Below, piece after piece: positions 1 to 10,705 of a DNA stretch of 64,000 bases. The position numbers and the translations under genes are program-made. The stretch is from Saxidomus purpurata (lineage: Eukaryota; Mollusca; Bivalvia; Venerida; Veneridae). The DNA is taken from the NCBI GenBank assembly GCA_022818135.1, contig JAFMSR010000002.1, forward strand, positions 53,971,743-54,035,742. The letters are read 5' to 3'. Numbering within the stretch: the stretch's first letter is position 1; every line of letters begins with the position of its first letter. The notes below the pieces were generated by a model. It saw only the letters and a list, made by a program, of their open reading frames with translations. It was not told the origin of the DNA and searched no databases.

Positions 1-682
1 TAATTGTTCGATACCTCTGAACACTACAGAAAGTTTTTAATTAGTACTTTAGTTTTTAAAGTACTGGGATTTAGAATAAGGTAATTCACTTAAGTTCTAG
101 CAGGATTAAAATCTACAACCCAGGTGTTGGACCATGTGTTAATCATTGTTAAATCATGACTGAATATACATTCAAGATTAGATATGGTAGAAGCTGTACC
201 TGCTTGTGAAGTGTCATCTGCAAATGGACATGCAATATTTTTTTAACTGTATCAATTCTACACATAATAAATAAGTGGAGACCTTGCAATGAACCTTAAG
301 GGACACCAGTGTGACAAGCATATAAAAACTTTTCGACTTAATTTTTTTAACTAGCTACGTATCTATTTTAGTAAAATGACATTCATAGCATTCTGTTGTT
401 ATTTGTACAGATGTCTTGCATGCCGGACATGGTCCAATGCATTATGTATGTCACAGAAGACAATACAAGCAAATGACTGCATTATTTACTTACAGTTGTT
501 CCAATTATGACAGATAATCAGGGATCAGACATCAAAACATTAATGTGAACCTGGATTTGTCTCATGCAAAATTCTGTTTCCATCTGAAAAACACCTATGT
601 AACAGCAACAGCAGAATTATGCAAATTTCAAGTTACTCTGTAAAGATCTATGATGCTATAAGCATAATGAGCTTGACATTAC
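1..682. other. PARP14-like intron (left edge)
   Basis: This lies downstream of the last visible PARP14-like exon on the minus strand. I see no further exon with good borders. The sequence is AT-rich without clear repeats. Confidence 0.5.
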
Positions 683-949
683 CTTCTGTCATTTCTGGTT
701 CAATGACCTCATAATCACTCAGCATCACTGAAACACTTTCATCGATGTCGTTTGGAAGCTTGATCACACATCGAGTGTCCCTCTCAATGGCACTGATTGT
801 CCCAGAGTGTTTGGCTGCTTCTAAAACAGCATGGATTCCCGTTCGTTTCAGGAAGTGTCTCTTACTACACATGCGTTTCAATTTCATGTCCAGTTTTTGT
901 TTTCCTTTAATAAGGTTCTCAGACAGTCCTGTAAGTTCAATCCCATTTG
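683..949 (-). CDS. PARP14-like: PARP14-like coding exon 7: KH-like segment, last visible exon
   Basis: The acceptor is a T-rich run ending CAG at 950 and the donor GACAGAAG|GTAATG, both phase 1, giving 88 residues. The segment LKRTGIHAVLEAAKHSGTI followed by an Arg/Cys strand matches the 'G-helix-G-helix-C-strand' pattern of PARP14 KH-like units. The reading frame must continue in exons left of position 1. Confidence 0.78.
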
Positions 950-3900
950 CTGAAAAAAAAAATGGAGGAGCTCTATATTTACTTACATACTGTATGGGTT
1001 TTACTGCCAACCTCTCACCCTTTTCTGCGAAAAAAATAAAAAACAAAAGTGTTTCATAGCAAAAAAAGTGAAACAATTTTTTTTTTTTTTTTAAACTGCC
1101 AACTGGCCTTGAATTTTTGGCAGAGACTTGATTACTGGAAACACACATATTTTTGTTTGGCCTAGTCATGATGGCACATTCTGATCTTGGAAATTGAAGA
1201 CTATATTTACAGTTAGATGGAAATGAATATCACACATCAATGATTAATTCTACTTCATTAAAAACTTCTATTTTACCTTTTGTTTTGATAACCACATCAT
1301 TATTCTGTATCTCTGAAAAGTCATTCTCTGTCCAACATTCAGATATAAACTCCAACACCACTGCTTCACAATGAACCGTCACAGTTTTAACAGTCTTGGA
1401 ATCTAAGAACTCTCTGATTAGTTTTGCTACATGAGGCACGATATCGTCAGTCCCAACAACAACCACAGTTTGTTGTTTCTTCGTAAACACTTCAACTTTG
1501 TCTCGGAATTTCTTTCGTTTATCTAAGAGAAAGTCTCCCCACACTTCAGAGTTCAACAAGTCCGTTGACGATCTGTCAACCTGTACGGACTCCTCCAAAA
1601 CAGATTCAAGAATTGTGTCTTTCATCGGATTACTGTTTCTGTCACTGGAAATGTACATGTTTATCGTAATACCAGTGATTTCCCAACTTCCACGAACACG
1701 TTTCTGGTCCAGTTTTTTCTGAATGTATTTAACAGTAGGCTCTTTCTTAGCAAAATTTACCCATTCTCTTGTTTTTGAATGCTTAAATTCTACGGGTTCA
1801 ACTTTATCACATTCGCTGTACATTTCTATAAATGCATTAGGAATGTCGGCAGGGTCACCTTCTACAGTAACTTCATTACCTTCGACATGAATTTTCATGT
1901 CTCCATACTTTTTACATATTGCACTGAATGTTCCCTGAATCTCTAACACTGTAAGTTTCTCAACTGACTTCACTCTACGTGTCTCGGACTTCCGTCTCGC
2001 TTCTCTCGACAGTGTTTCCACTTTGTCACTCAAAACTTTAAGTGCCAGCTTCACATTTACTTTGTAGCCTACAAGTTTCACATATTTTTGCTCTCTATCT
2101 GGTTTCATTAGCAAATCCTTGAATTCTGGTCTCCCTGTTAAAAAACAAATCTCATTTTATGAAGTACAGAACTGCATTCACATGCACATTTCAGCAAATA
2201 AAAAGACAAGAAGAAATCAATTTTTGAAGAAACTCTACATCTATTTAAAATCACTTATTTATATTCACTTATTTGGAAAATAGACTAAAAAAATTCTACT
2301 TGATTAAAGTGACATTATGCGCATTTTTTCAAGTAAAAATCCAGCTGAATATGGTGGGTGTACAAAAGCGTAGAGGAAATAATAGCTTTTAACCCAATAC
2401 ACCAAACTCTTCCCGCTACCACTATGAAATAATAGCTTTCCAAATATTGATTTTCTTATTTGACTGGGAGAGTCAATTTAAGAAAAGAACAACTGGATGC
2501 AGGAGTTGCTTCCCTTCCACTGCCGAACTCAACCGACACAATCACTATCTTTTATCAGTCCGTTTTTTATATCTAAAGCACCAACTTCAAATACTTATGC
2601 GGCATAATCATTAATTTACATATTTAAATGAACGCAACCAAAAATTGCTTTTATAAAACTGTCACAAAAATACCTATGTGCGTGGCGCTTAAAGCATCAA
2701 ATCCCATGAAATTTGGCTATAACTAGATCTATCCCTCACCAGGGCTTTTGGACACATTCCATCTACAGTAACCCCCCCTTTACACTTTGTGTTCAGAGGG
2801 GTATAAAAACTTATGTATATAGTTTTTAGTACCCGGTAGATTTTCTGTAATTTTTAGTACCCTGTAGATTTTCTGTTTTATATTCAATTTACTAATTTCT
2901 ACAGCACCCTCAATGACAATGCTCAGATCAAAAGACTATTTTTAAAATTCAACGTGGGCTGTACCTGAATTAAGAAACTCCATTAATTTATCCCATATCA
3001 GTTCTGGAACTCCAATGTCAGCTTGGTCAATAGTTCCTGCCAGAAACTTGGCTACAGCTTCCTGCACGCCAGTCTCCCAGCCTCGAACCAAGGTGCGATA
3101 GTTTGGCTGGGCTTGTCTCAGATTGCACTTTACTGTCACATGATCCTTGGAAAACGCTGTATCAGCACATTTGTCATGGAGACGAGCTGTGAACTGAGGC
3201 TGACAGTGCCTACAAAAATTAGACAGACCTGTCAGTTAAAACAGGAACCATCTTTTGTACAGCACTTGAATAATCAAACAATAGTCATAGGTACCCTATA
3301 TACATGTATATTAATTTCATCTACATGTTTAAATCAATTCTACAAGCTCATTTTACTTCTGATTATTTGCAATATAGATGATTACAGAAAGTTAGACAAA
3401 CACTTTCCAATTGATAACAACAGCTACCACAAATTTGATAACAAAAAAGGTTTATATTTGTCTAAATGAGTGCACTTTCAAAGCTATGACCTTGATTGCC
3501 TTGAAGTTACAACCAAATATCTGCAATATGTTTGGAGATTGCAACTTGAATGCAAAACTTAAACCAAAGCCAACACTTGGTAGCATTTTCCATTAAGCTA
3601 CTCTTGTTACTCCGGTAAAGATTTGGCGCAACTCCACCTATGTATACACAATGTACCGCTTTAGTTTGACAAAGTAATTGAAACCTGACAATCTTTTTCC
3701 AAATTCTTCATGATTTCCGTATCAAATTGATAAAATTTTGTTAAGGGGATATAAATAAGTACAAACTGCTGATAATCTCTAATCTAGTCCGCCATCTTGA
3801 ACCCTGGCCTACCCGCAAGCACCTTGGGGTTTCAAGAGTCAAGTAGGTTAGAGATTATATACATGTGCAATAGTCCTACTTAACCTGTTTGATTTAGAAC

Positions 3901-6900
3901 TCGGCTGAAAGTCAAAAATGGTCTGGATGAGCAAATAACTCACATTCCTTTTGAAAAGTCAATTTTACCTTCTTTATCAGAAGCTAGTATAAGGCGTCTT
4001 CCCAAACAAAACTTTCTTTTAAATCATGCAGTTTTTCCTAAACTGACTTTACACCAGGATTTTAGTGCCCCTTTCAGCTAATTATCACTTAAATTTTCCT
4101 CAAATTGAGGGGCTTCTACAAATATAGAAAAGATGCCCTTACCTAAAACAAGACGGCCAAGTTGGCCCTATATCGCTCGCCTGGCTATAATACAAGGGCA
4201 TGATTTTAACATAACTCGTAGAGGTCCATTACACAATGCCTAGTAACATTCCAAATATCTAAGCTCTGCCTGTGGGCTTTGTGTTTTTATTTAGTTTTCC
4301 CCCAGTATATAAGCCTAATGTGAAATCAAGTGACCCCACCCCCTCTCTAGAAGGGTTAATTTTGACCTGGGGGTCATGATTTGAACAACCTTGGTAAAGG
4401 TCTACTAGACAATGCTACATGTTAAATATCTAAGTTCAATGCCTTGTGGTTTCAGAAAATAAGATTTTAAAAGTTTTTTCTCATTTGTTGCTATAGCAAC
4501 CAGAGTTCTGCATGGAATGGATTTCTTTGAACAACTTTGATAGAGCTTTATGCAAGGAACATCCCTGCAAAGTTTTATCAATATTGGCCTGGTTTTAGAG
4601 ATGATATCATTTGAAGGAAATGGTGGACATATGGACGGACAGACGACATACAACAAGTGATCCTAATACCTCAGCCTGGCACTTCATGCCAGGTGAGCTA
4701 AAAAATGAAAAATTTATTTCACTTACTTTTTGACAAATTCTAATTGATCTGGCAGAATCTGAATATTGACAGGTTTAGGTACCGGGACAATGTGTAGATT
4801 CATATCCCAGATTGCTCCATTCTCGCATTGGTAGTAAGGCGACACCCGTAACATCACTCCGTCTACACGATGCTGTCTGTGTCCTGAGCACAGACGCTGA
4901 ACAACTAAACATTTCACAAAAAGATGAGTTGCATTTTTTCAATACATTCTAAACATATTTGAAAAGTTAAAAAGATGATCATACAATCATTTTTATTTAT
5001 GTTTGCTTCAATACTTTGGATGCCTTTTACTTATCTAAAACAGCATCCATCATTGCCTTTTACAACATAAACAACTTGAAATATTGAGTGTCTTCTAATA
5101 TGTCTACAGTTGGCTATTTGACCTGTATGTTTTACCTATGCTTCAACAACATTTTAATATCAATACTTACAATGCAGCCTTTGATAATTCTTTGGAAACT
5201 ATACACAGGACTAAATCATTCTTAATGCACCATACAGCATAAACAAGAGATTTTTGCAAAATATGTAACACAGCTAATTAGCTGTTTTGTAATAAAAGTC
5301 ACCATGACCTTGACCTGTTGACCTCAAAATCAATAGGGGTCATCTACTAGTCACGACCAACCAACCTACCAATTTTGAGGACACTAGGACAAAGAAATCT
5401 TGTCAAACTACTTATTCGCAAAACAAGTTTTTTGTATCAAAGGTCTCCGTGACCTTGACCTGTTATTCTAAAAAGTATAAGGATCATCTATTAGTCATGA
5501 CCAACCAACCTACAAAGTTTAATGACAATAGGCTAATACATTCTCTAGATATTGATAGGACAATTTTTTTCTGCTGAATGTCACTGTGACCATGACCTGT
5601 TGACCTCAAAATTGATAGAGGTCATCTACTAGTCATAACCAACCTACCTACAAAAGTTTGAGGACACTATGCCGAAGCATTCTCTAGTTATTGATCAGAC
5701 AACTTTTTTTTGTTTTAAAGGTCTCTGTGACCTTGACTTTTTACCTGCTGACCTCAGAATCAATATGTGTGATCTACTTGTCATGACCAAACAAACCTAC
5801 AAAGTTTGAAGAACCTAGACTAGGTTTGGTCTACTGACAGACCAACAGACATGTGCAAGCCAATATACCCCGTCATCTTCAATGAGGGGCATAAAAACAA
5901 AAGTGAAACATCAGTGAATAAACAAACCTATTCCATTTTTTTTATCAAGAGGATATTCCTTGTTTTGTAAAACTAAATTATTTATTCATTAAGCTTACTA
6001 TAAAACAACTGTTACCTCTGTAATTTTCAAACTCCAGTAAGCAACAGCCATCCTCAGTTTCTACATCCCCGTTTTTCTTTAACGGACCACCTCCAATAGA
6101 TTCCCGTTCAAAGTAATAGACAAGTGCCTCCCTGCTGCGTATGTAGCCTTCACTACTCACTACAATAGCTCTTGGTGGCATCATTTCACAAATTTCCAGA
6201 CTGAATCCATCTAACTTCCTTGCTTTGACTGTCTGTCTTAATTTCATCATATCTGCAACACAAAAATGTATTCCAAAATGGTCGCAACTTTGCCATACAT
6301 CTGTATAGATACTTTGTATGACTAGAGAAACAAACTTGGCCTTACTATCAGTAAACATAAACATCAAATTTCTGTAAACATAAACAACAAATTTTGGTAA
6401 ACATAAACACCAAATTTTGGTAAACATAAACACCAAATATTGTAGGAGCAAGCAATAAATAATACAGTATTTCTCTGAGACACATCATAGATGCCTGGCT
6501 GCTGACTTGTCACCAGCATCTTACCAATCAAACCCCAGAAACATGAAATTAATCACAAGAGAAAATCAGAACCTGTCTGTTACACTTTAATACACCTGTT
6601 TGATGATTACATTGTACATTCAAACAAGACGTTAAGGTTTCCTAGTGTAATACTTCACTTGTGTACGATGCTTTATTTCATTAAGTGAATGAATGCTTAA
6701 TGTAACTTATCTTATCTCTGTAGGGAAAAAAACCCACAAAAAAACATTTTCCTGGGGGTTCTATGCACCCAGTACTGCACAATGATTTGTATTTACATGT
6801 TTTGTAAAAATTTGGCGAATAAATATGTTTAAACTAACTTATCTTACCAGGTTTCTGCTGGAAGATGATCAGTGCCTCTGTGTGTTCTAAATTGAACAGA

Positions 6901-9073
6901 ATGCCATCTTTGACTGCTGCTGGTCGTCCTATGGCCTCGAAGTAGTTCTGAATACTCTCTGCTCTGGTGCGTGGGTTTAGTCCTTGCACAAATATGTTAA
7001 CTTCTATATTCTCTAAATGATGCAAATTTGATCCTTCAAAGAATAATAATAAACACATGATGAACAATGGAAATTTTACAAAGTCGTAGATTTAATGATT
7101 CCAACATTATTTCTACCATTCCTTCAGCTACTTTTCTCGAGGTAACGAAGCTACATGCATTGTTTTGTATGCTACTTGATTTCTGTCCAACTAGTTCTTT
7201 GTTAGCAACTAACAAATGAAACAGGTCTTTGGAGAACAAATAACTTGGGAGACTACTGAAGTGTCTTCAGTACAGTGACACTGCAAATTGTTGCAGACTT
7301 TTTTTATTTAAACCAATCTCATATTATCATGAATACTAATGGAGCTCAAGTTTAAAAATGTTCTTGTTATTTCCAAGTTTACAACAATGTAAGGAATGTG
7401 CAGTAATTTAAAACAAGATTCAAATTACAATGACTATGCTGTATGATACAATATTAAGTGATAATCAAATCTGTTTTAAATGTACCTGGTATTTGGGCAT
7501 TCCTCTGAAACATGTTGTTACTGACAGATGAGTTTGGCAGATGATTCCTAACTAAAGACCCCGGTGACCGTGGCCTAAACTGTTGCATGTTTGGTGCCTG
7601 GCCAATACCTCCGTCTTTAACAGGACCAGAGTACCTAGCATTTTGACTTCCATACAATCCCTGAAGATTCTTGTTGATAACACCCTGGGGATTCAAATTC
7701 TGATATGGATTAAGGTTTGGGTTTGGATTGAAACTCTGAGGTTTTGATACGTTTGCATTGGCTGCAGTACCTTGGATAGGTCTCTGAGGTAATGGCTGAG
7801 GTGTTGCTTGAGGTGCAGATGAAACATTTGGAAATTCTGCATCTTGTGTTCGCTGTGACGAAGTTGTAAAGTTATTTTTCTCCTCACTAGATTTGCTAAG
7901 AATCCGTATTTGCTTTGTACTTTCACCTATAGATGGATTGGTCAATGAAAATGGTGGTGCTGATGGAGTGAGTCCTACTGTATTTACAGTTGATACATTT
8001 GTCTCTACTTTGTTTACAGTGTCATTTCTACAAACAGTAGATTCAACTGGCAGTCGGTTATTATTAAATAAACTAACACTATCATTTCTAGGTTCTGGTT
8101 CTTTCTTTATCGGAGACTTCTCTAAGAAACTATTCGTTGGAGGTGAATATGGAGGGGGTGGGTCAGCAGGTGGATGATGCTGCTGTTGTTGTTGATGTTG
8201 CTGCTGCTGGAGCTGATGCTGGTGAAGTTGTTGCTGCTGCTGTTGATGCCATAAGACATGTTGCTGCATTGGCGGAGTACTCTGTCGCAAATGCTGCATC
8301 GGTACCTGGCTATAAGGTGAATGATGCTGCCACACTGCTGGCTGAACAAACTGTTGCTGGGCAAACAATGGCTGATGATGGGACACTGTTGGTGTATGCT
8401 GAAACGCCTGGGAATGTTGCGGCTCCCCATGCTGCATGTCATACTGATGCATAACTTGAGGATGCTGCCACAGCTGTTGCTGTGGACTTGTAACATTATG
8501 CATAAATGCTCGTCCTACTGCAGGGGAGTTTCTATTCTCTTCAATCTGTGGTGAAGGTGATTTTGTAAATTTTTCATGGGACTGATCATCTCGATGACCA
8601 TGCCCTATGGGATCGAGATGATGAATATTTTGTTCTGCTGTTTGATGTTGTTGCTGCTGCTGAATCTGAAGTTGCTGCTGTTGTTGCAACCAAATTAGCT
8701 GCTGTAACTGCTGAAGTTGGAGCTGGTTCATTTCACCTGGCCAATTTTGTTGCTGAGATCTAACCACTTGCGGATTTAAATCTTGTGATTCTTGTGGACT
8801 CTGTTGTGTATGTGCTTGAGGAAATGGCTGCCAGCCCCTTTGGGAAAATGCTGAGGACTGGTCAGCCCATATCTGCTGTTGTGGCCTGTTATTATAGCCC
8901 ATGCCAACTGGCAGTGCCTGAACACCTGCAGCTTGCTGTGGCTGAGAGAGTGAGACATGTTGCCATAACTGAAGGTCTTGTTGCTGTAAAGCAGATGCAT
9001 GGTCTGTATGTCCCGGTACATGTTGTCGGATAATCGATCTTGGAGGTAATGGGGGTGGATTGTCTTCATTCAT
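683..9073 (-). CDS. PARP14-like: PARP14-like gene, 5' part (7 coding exons, runs off left edge)
   Basis: Coding exons, in transcript order: 9073-7486, 7033-6848, 6252-6016, 4904-4727, 3209-2965, 2134-1277 and 949-683. All introns are GT/AG and all phases agree (1,1,1,2,1,1, then an open phase-1 end). They encode about 1,186 residues: a Gln-rich N-terminus (1-529), two RRM-like folds (about 540-613 and 618-700), then KH-like alpha/beta repeats to the last exon. Two RRMs followed by KH-like folds is the N-terminal layout of PARP14, a mono-ADP-ribosyltransferase that modifies protein and nucleic-acid targets in stress and immune signalling; bivalves carry many PARP14-like genes. Macro, WWE and catalytic domains would lie beyond position 1, so catalytic competence cannot be judged. 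The long Q-rich head is unusual for the family. The alternative is an RNA-binding protein that shares only the RRM/KH part. Exon structure is well supported; the family name is moderately sure. Confidence 0.8.
1277..2134 (-). CDS. PARP14-like: PARP14-like coding exon 6: KH-like repeats
   Basis: The acceptor is TTTTTAACAG|GG and the donor CAAAAG|GTAAAA, both phase 1, giving 286 residues. It has at least two KH-like alpha/beta units: one around IHVEGNEVTVEGDPADIPNA and one around TVVVVGTDDIVPHVAKLI, both with the V.V.G turn and following helix seen in PARP14. The frame stays open past the donor to a TGA near 1230. I chose the internal donor because only it gives the phase needed by the next exon. 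Confidence 0.8.
2135..2964. other. PARP14-like intron 5
   Basis: AT-rich intron between exons 5 and 6 with no gene seen. A sentence-like duplication around 2825-2870 repeats 'tagtaccc(g/t)gtagattttctgt' twice. Confidence 0.6.
2965..3209 (-). CDS. PARP14-like: PARP14-like coding exon 5: KH-like segment
   Basis: The acceptor is TTTTTGTAG|GC (phase 2) and the donor ATTCAG|GTAC (phase 1). It encodes about 81 residues including YRTLVRGWETGVQEAVAKFL and VPELIWDKLMEFLNS. The helix-rich 'VPELIWDKL' segment resembles linkers between the KH-like domains of PARP14. No other domain was recognised. Confidence 0.75.
3210..4726. other. PARP14-like intron 4
   Basis: Intron between exons 4 and 5. It holds a hairpin with 15-bp arms (3772-3786 and 3844-3858) and a Helentron-like repeat at 4147-4700, annotated separately. 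No coding evidence was found in the rest. Confidence 0.6.
4147..4700 (-). mobile_element. Helentron-like non-autonomous element, family A, single-module copy
   Basis: The copy starts with AACAAGA at 4147, followed by a near-palindrome GGCCAAGTTGGCC (4155-4167) and CGCTCGCCTGG. It closes with CCAGGTGAGCTA, the imperfect inverted counterpart. Inside is one copy of the roughly 166-bp module (colon-like text 'gaccTGGGGGTCATGATTTGAAC', 'ctaagttc', 'gtggtttcag') and the tail with 'ttgctatagcaaccagagttctgcatgg' wording that recurs at 29946-30070. It lies in PARP14-like intron 4. It encodes no protein. Orientation is given with the hairpin end as 3'. Confidence 0.7.
4727..4904 (-). CDS. PARP14-like: PARP14-like coding exon 4: RRM2 C-terminal strand and linker
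   Basis: The acceptor is GTTTAG|TT (phase 1) and the donor AAAA|GTAAGT (phase 2). It completes RRM2 with HRVDGVMLRVSPYYQ, which resembles the 'NG.EL.V.PYY' closing strand of PARP14 RRMs, followed by a hydrophobic linker ending QLEFVKK. A nearer AG at about 4897 would put the segment into another frame and was not chosen. Confidence 0.78.
4905..6015. other. PARP14-like intron 3
   Basis: About 1.1-kb intron between exons 3 and 4. Its left part is AT-rich, and most of its right part is the tandem-module repeat at 5242-5893. Confidence 0.6.
5242..5893. repeat. Dispersed repeat with four ~140-bp modules (TGACCTTGACC-rich)
   Basis: It begins AACAAGAG and shows the perfect palindrome CAGCTAATTAGCTG (5271-5284). 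Four diverged modules then follow, at 137-146 bp spacing, each with wording like 'gtgaccttgacctgttgacctc', 'gtcatctactagtcatgacc' and 'aaccaacctac'. It ends near 'aatgaggggcataaa'. It resembles the Helentron-like families nearby, but I could not identify a closing inverted repeat. Confidence 0.6.
6016..6252 (-). CDS. PARP14-like: PARP14-like coding exon 3: end of RRM1, most of RRM2
   Basis: The acceptor is TGTTGCAG|AT and the donor CAGAG|GTAAC. It starts with the RRM1 tail (KLDGFSLEICEM) and goes on to AIVVSSEGYIRSREALVYYF and an acidic, Cys-containing strand ending LLEFENYR. The pattern 'short strand, S/G loop, helix ending YYFE, GGG, then LLEFEN' matches the RRM repeats of PARP14 as I know them. 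This is the best evidence for the family call. Confidence 0.82.
6253..6847. other. PARP14-like intron 2
   Basis: Intron between exons 2 and 3. Apart from the minisatellite at 6351-6442 I see no structure. Confidence 0.6.
6351..6442. repeat. 23-bp minisatellite carrying GTAAACATAAACA
   Basis: Four copies start at 6351, 6374, 6397 and 6420, exactly 23 bp apart. Each has GTAAACA followed by TAAACA, the core shape of forkhead-factor sites. It sits inside PARP14-like intron 2. Confidence 0.8.
6848..7033 (-). CDS. PARP14-like: PARP14-like coding exon 2: first RRM-like fold
   Basis: The acceptor is TTTGAAG|GA and the donor CCTG|GTAAGA, both phase 1. It encodes residues 530-591 including IEVNIFVQGLNPRT, a typical RRM beta-1 strand (short hydrophobic strand, then a loop), and a later LFNLEHTEALIIFQQ strand pair. 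The last beta strand of the fold is supplied by the next exon. Confidence 0.8.
7034..7485. other. PARP14-like intron 1
   Basis: AT-rich intron of about 450 bp. A short minus-strand open frame (7239-7036) crosses the exon 2 acceptor; it has no recognisable motif and is treated as chance. Confidence 0.6.
7486..9073 (-). CDS. PARP14-like: PARP14-like coding exon 1: Gln-rich, Trp-punctuated N-terminus
   Basis: The exon opens with ATG (MNEDNPPPLPPRS, a proline motif of SH3-ligand type) and runs 529 codons to a phase-1 donor (CCAG|GTACA). Residues 1-300 are extremely rich in Gln and His, with CAG/CAA runs near 8165-8260 and 8640-8720. Eight Trp residues are scattered through this part, often in a hydrophobic-W-Q/H setting (LWQH, IWLQ, VWQH, LWHQ); none follows. 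A PPPPY motif (WW-domain ligand type) lies near residue 306. The remainder is Ser/Asn/Pro-rich and looks disordered. The frame stays open for about 50 nt upstream of this ATG, so the start is chosen as the first Met and could be spliced differently. This head is not part of the PARP14 family pattern that I know. Confidence 0.8.
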
Positions 9074-10705
9074 TTTTGGCGTAGATTTTTCTACATAAGC
9101 TTCAGAATAGTTTTCACATTATTATGAGAGCCTGTCACATTATGTTGAATGCCTTATTACTCTGCAAGCAAGTACTCTGGTACCACAGGGCATGTAATCT
9201 TCAATCTAACTGCTTTATACATCAAGTTCAAATATCTACACTTTTCACAACGATATACAAATTGTTTGCTTCACTATTTGGACTACTACCGACAAGTTTG
9301 TTGTCTTAAATCAGTCGGTAAACAGACCAAAATCAAGCATGGATGGTGGGTGGGGTAGAGACGATATCATGTTCAAATCCAAATTATGTGAAACCATGAG
9401 CAAATACAAATAAATTAAAATCGGAAACAAAAGTTTATAGGTTAAATTTGGTCAGTGCAAGAGCTGTCAAACTCTTTGGAAGTGCTATATAATAGAAATA
9501 TTCAATTTTTCTTGTAAAATGCTTCGATTTTCGTGAACAACTAAAACATCCGGATGCGCATGCGTACCCAATAGGTTCGGACAAAGTCCGAAAATAAAAA
9601 AACAGATGGACTAAACTGGGATTTATGATAGCATTGATAAACAAAATATTTTTTTCTGTGATTGTACCTATCTGTCCCACGCTAGACAATGTTTTATGTT
9701 GTTCCATGTCGCACCACTGACAGCCACACTACCATGCACATTACAGCTGCACTACCTGGGTCCTTTGTCGTTATCCCTGTTTCTAGTATTCTCAGGGTTT
9801 CTCATATTCTCTTTTTTACATTAACGGTGTCAAATTGGCAACTCTTTGTTATCGTTCACAGAGATATGATTAAAAACTGGCACAAAAAAGTTCCAAGTGA
9901 TTTGACTAAAAATTAATGAAAATATTGACATTTTACTGAAAATTCTTAAATTTCCTTATCTTTTTGTGGTGGGGTTAGTAAAAGTGTCCATATTATTTTA
10001 TTCTGCTGTCTAATCATTATCATTTTTATGTTATTTGTAACATATTATGCCAAGCTATGCACCTTGGAATTTATAAGTTTTTGGATTCTACAATGTGGCA
10101 ATGCCCGAGACTCGAACATAAATCTCTTGAGAATAAGGGAAACTTTCTTCACATTTCTGAGTATGAGGGAGACATCAGATACTGTAGCAAAATTTACATA
10201 TGGAGAAAAATCATGCACTTTATGATGACACCAACTGAACGATGAGTATTTTTTCTATCTAATAGCATGTAAATAATGTTGCTAAAATGTATATACGGTT
10301 TTATAGGTAACAATTTTACACGCTTATAGCCCCCTGAGAATACGAGAAAACAGGATATGCCGTTCTCTGAACTAAAACGACATATTTTACCGTTTTCTCA
10401 TTTTGCCACCAGAGGAATATTTCAGATTTTTCTTCGTTCTGTATTTTTAACGGGGCAACCCAGCTGGGTCATATTCGACCCAGGGGCAACATACCAGAAA
10501 TGTGTGACCATGCAGACTTATAGCCTATGTCTGTCAACAAAAAAAGATCTTAATAATACGTCGATCTTCTTCTTCCGTATGTCTGGCCACCTTCAACTGT
10601 TTGAAGATTATTGCCAGGGTGGGAAAATAGAAATAAAAGAGGGAATATATAGGCCTACGGTGAAGGATAAAAACAAAAAGAAGCTAGATCAAGTGTTCGG
10701 GACAG
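9074..10705. other. Upstream region of the PARP14-like gene
   Basis: No coding gene was recognised. It contains the NRF1-like site, AT-rich sequence, and from about 10300 probably the 3' tail of the LINE relic. The longest plus-strand open frame (10357-10716) has no familiar motif and overlaps the LINE end. Confidence 0.5.
9545..9600 (-). promoter_or_regulatory. Candidate promoter element of the PARP14-like gene (NRF1-type palindrome)
   Basis: TGCGCATGCGTA at about 9553-9564 is close to the NRF1 consensus TGCGCATGCGCA, common in TATA-less animal promoters. Next to it is the dyad TTCGGAC-AAA-GTCCGAA (9572-9588). It sits about 480 bp upstream of the first PARP14-like ATG, a plausible transcription start region, but no 5'UTR exon borders could be fixed. 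Confidence 0.35.

Noticed and set aside
648..1169. Extended minus-strand frame beyond PARP14-like exon 7
   Set aside because: The upstream half is a lysine/phenylalanine-rich translation of the intron and its T-run; a good acceptor at 950 and matching phase limit the exon to 949-683.
1230..1276. Reading PARP14-like exon 6 through to the TGA near 1230 as the protein end
   Set aside because: A consensus donor at 1276 gives the correct phase for exon 7, which continues the KH-like pattern.
8137..8454. Plus-strand frames opposite the Q-rich exon
   Set aside because: Mirror translations of CAG/CAA runs; the minus-strand reading is joined to recognisable RRM exons.
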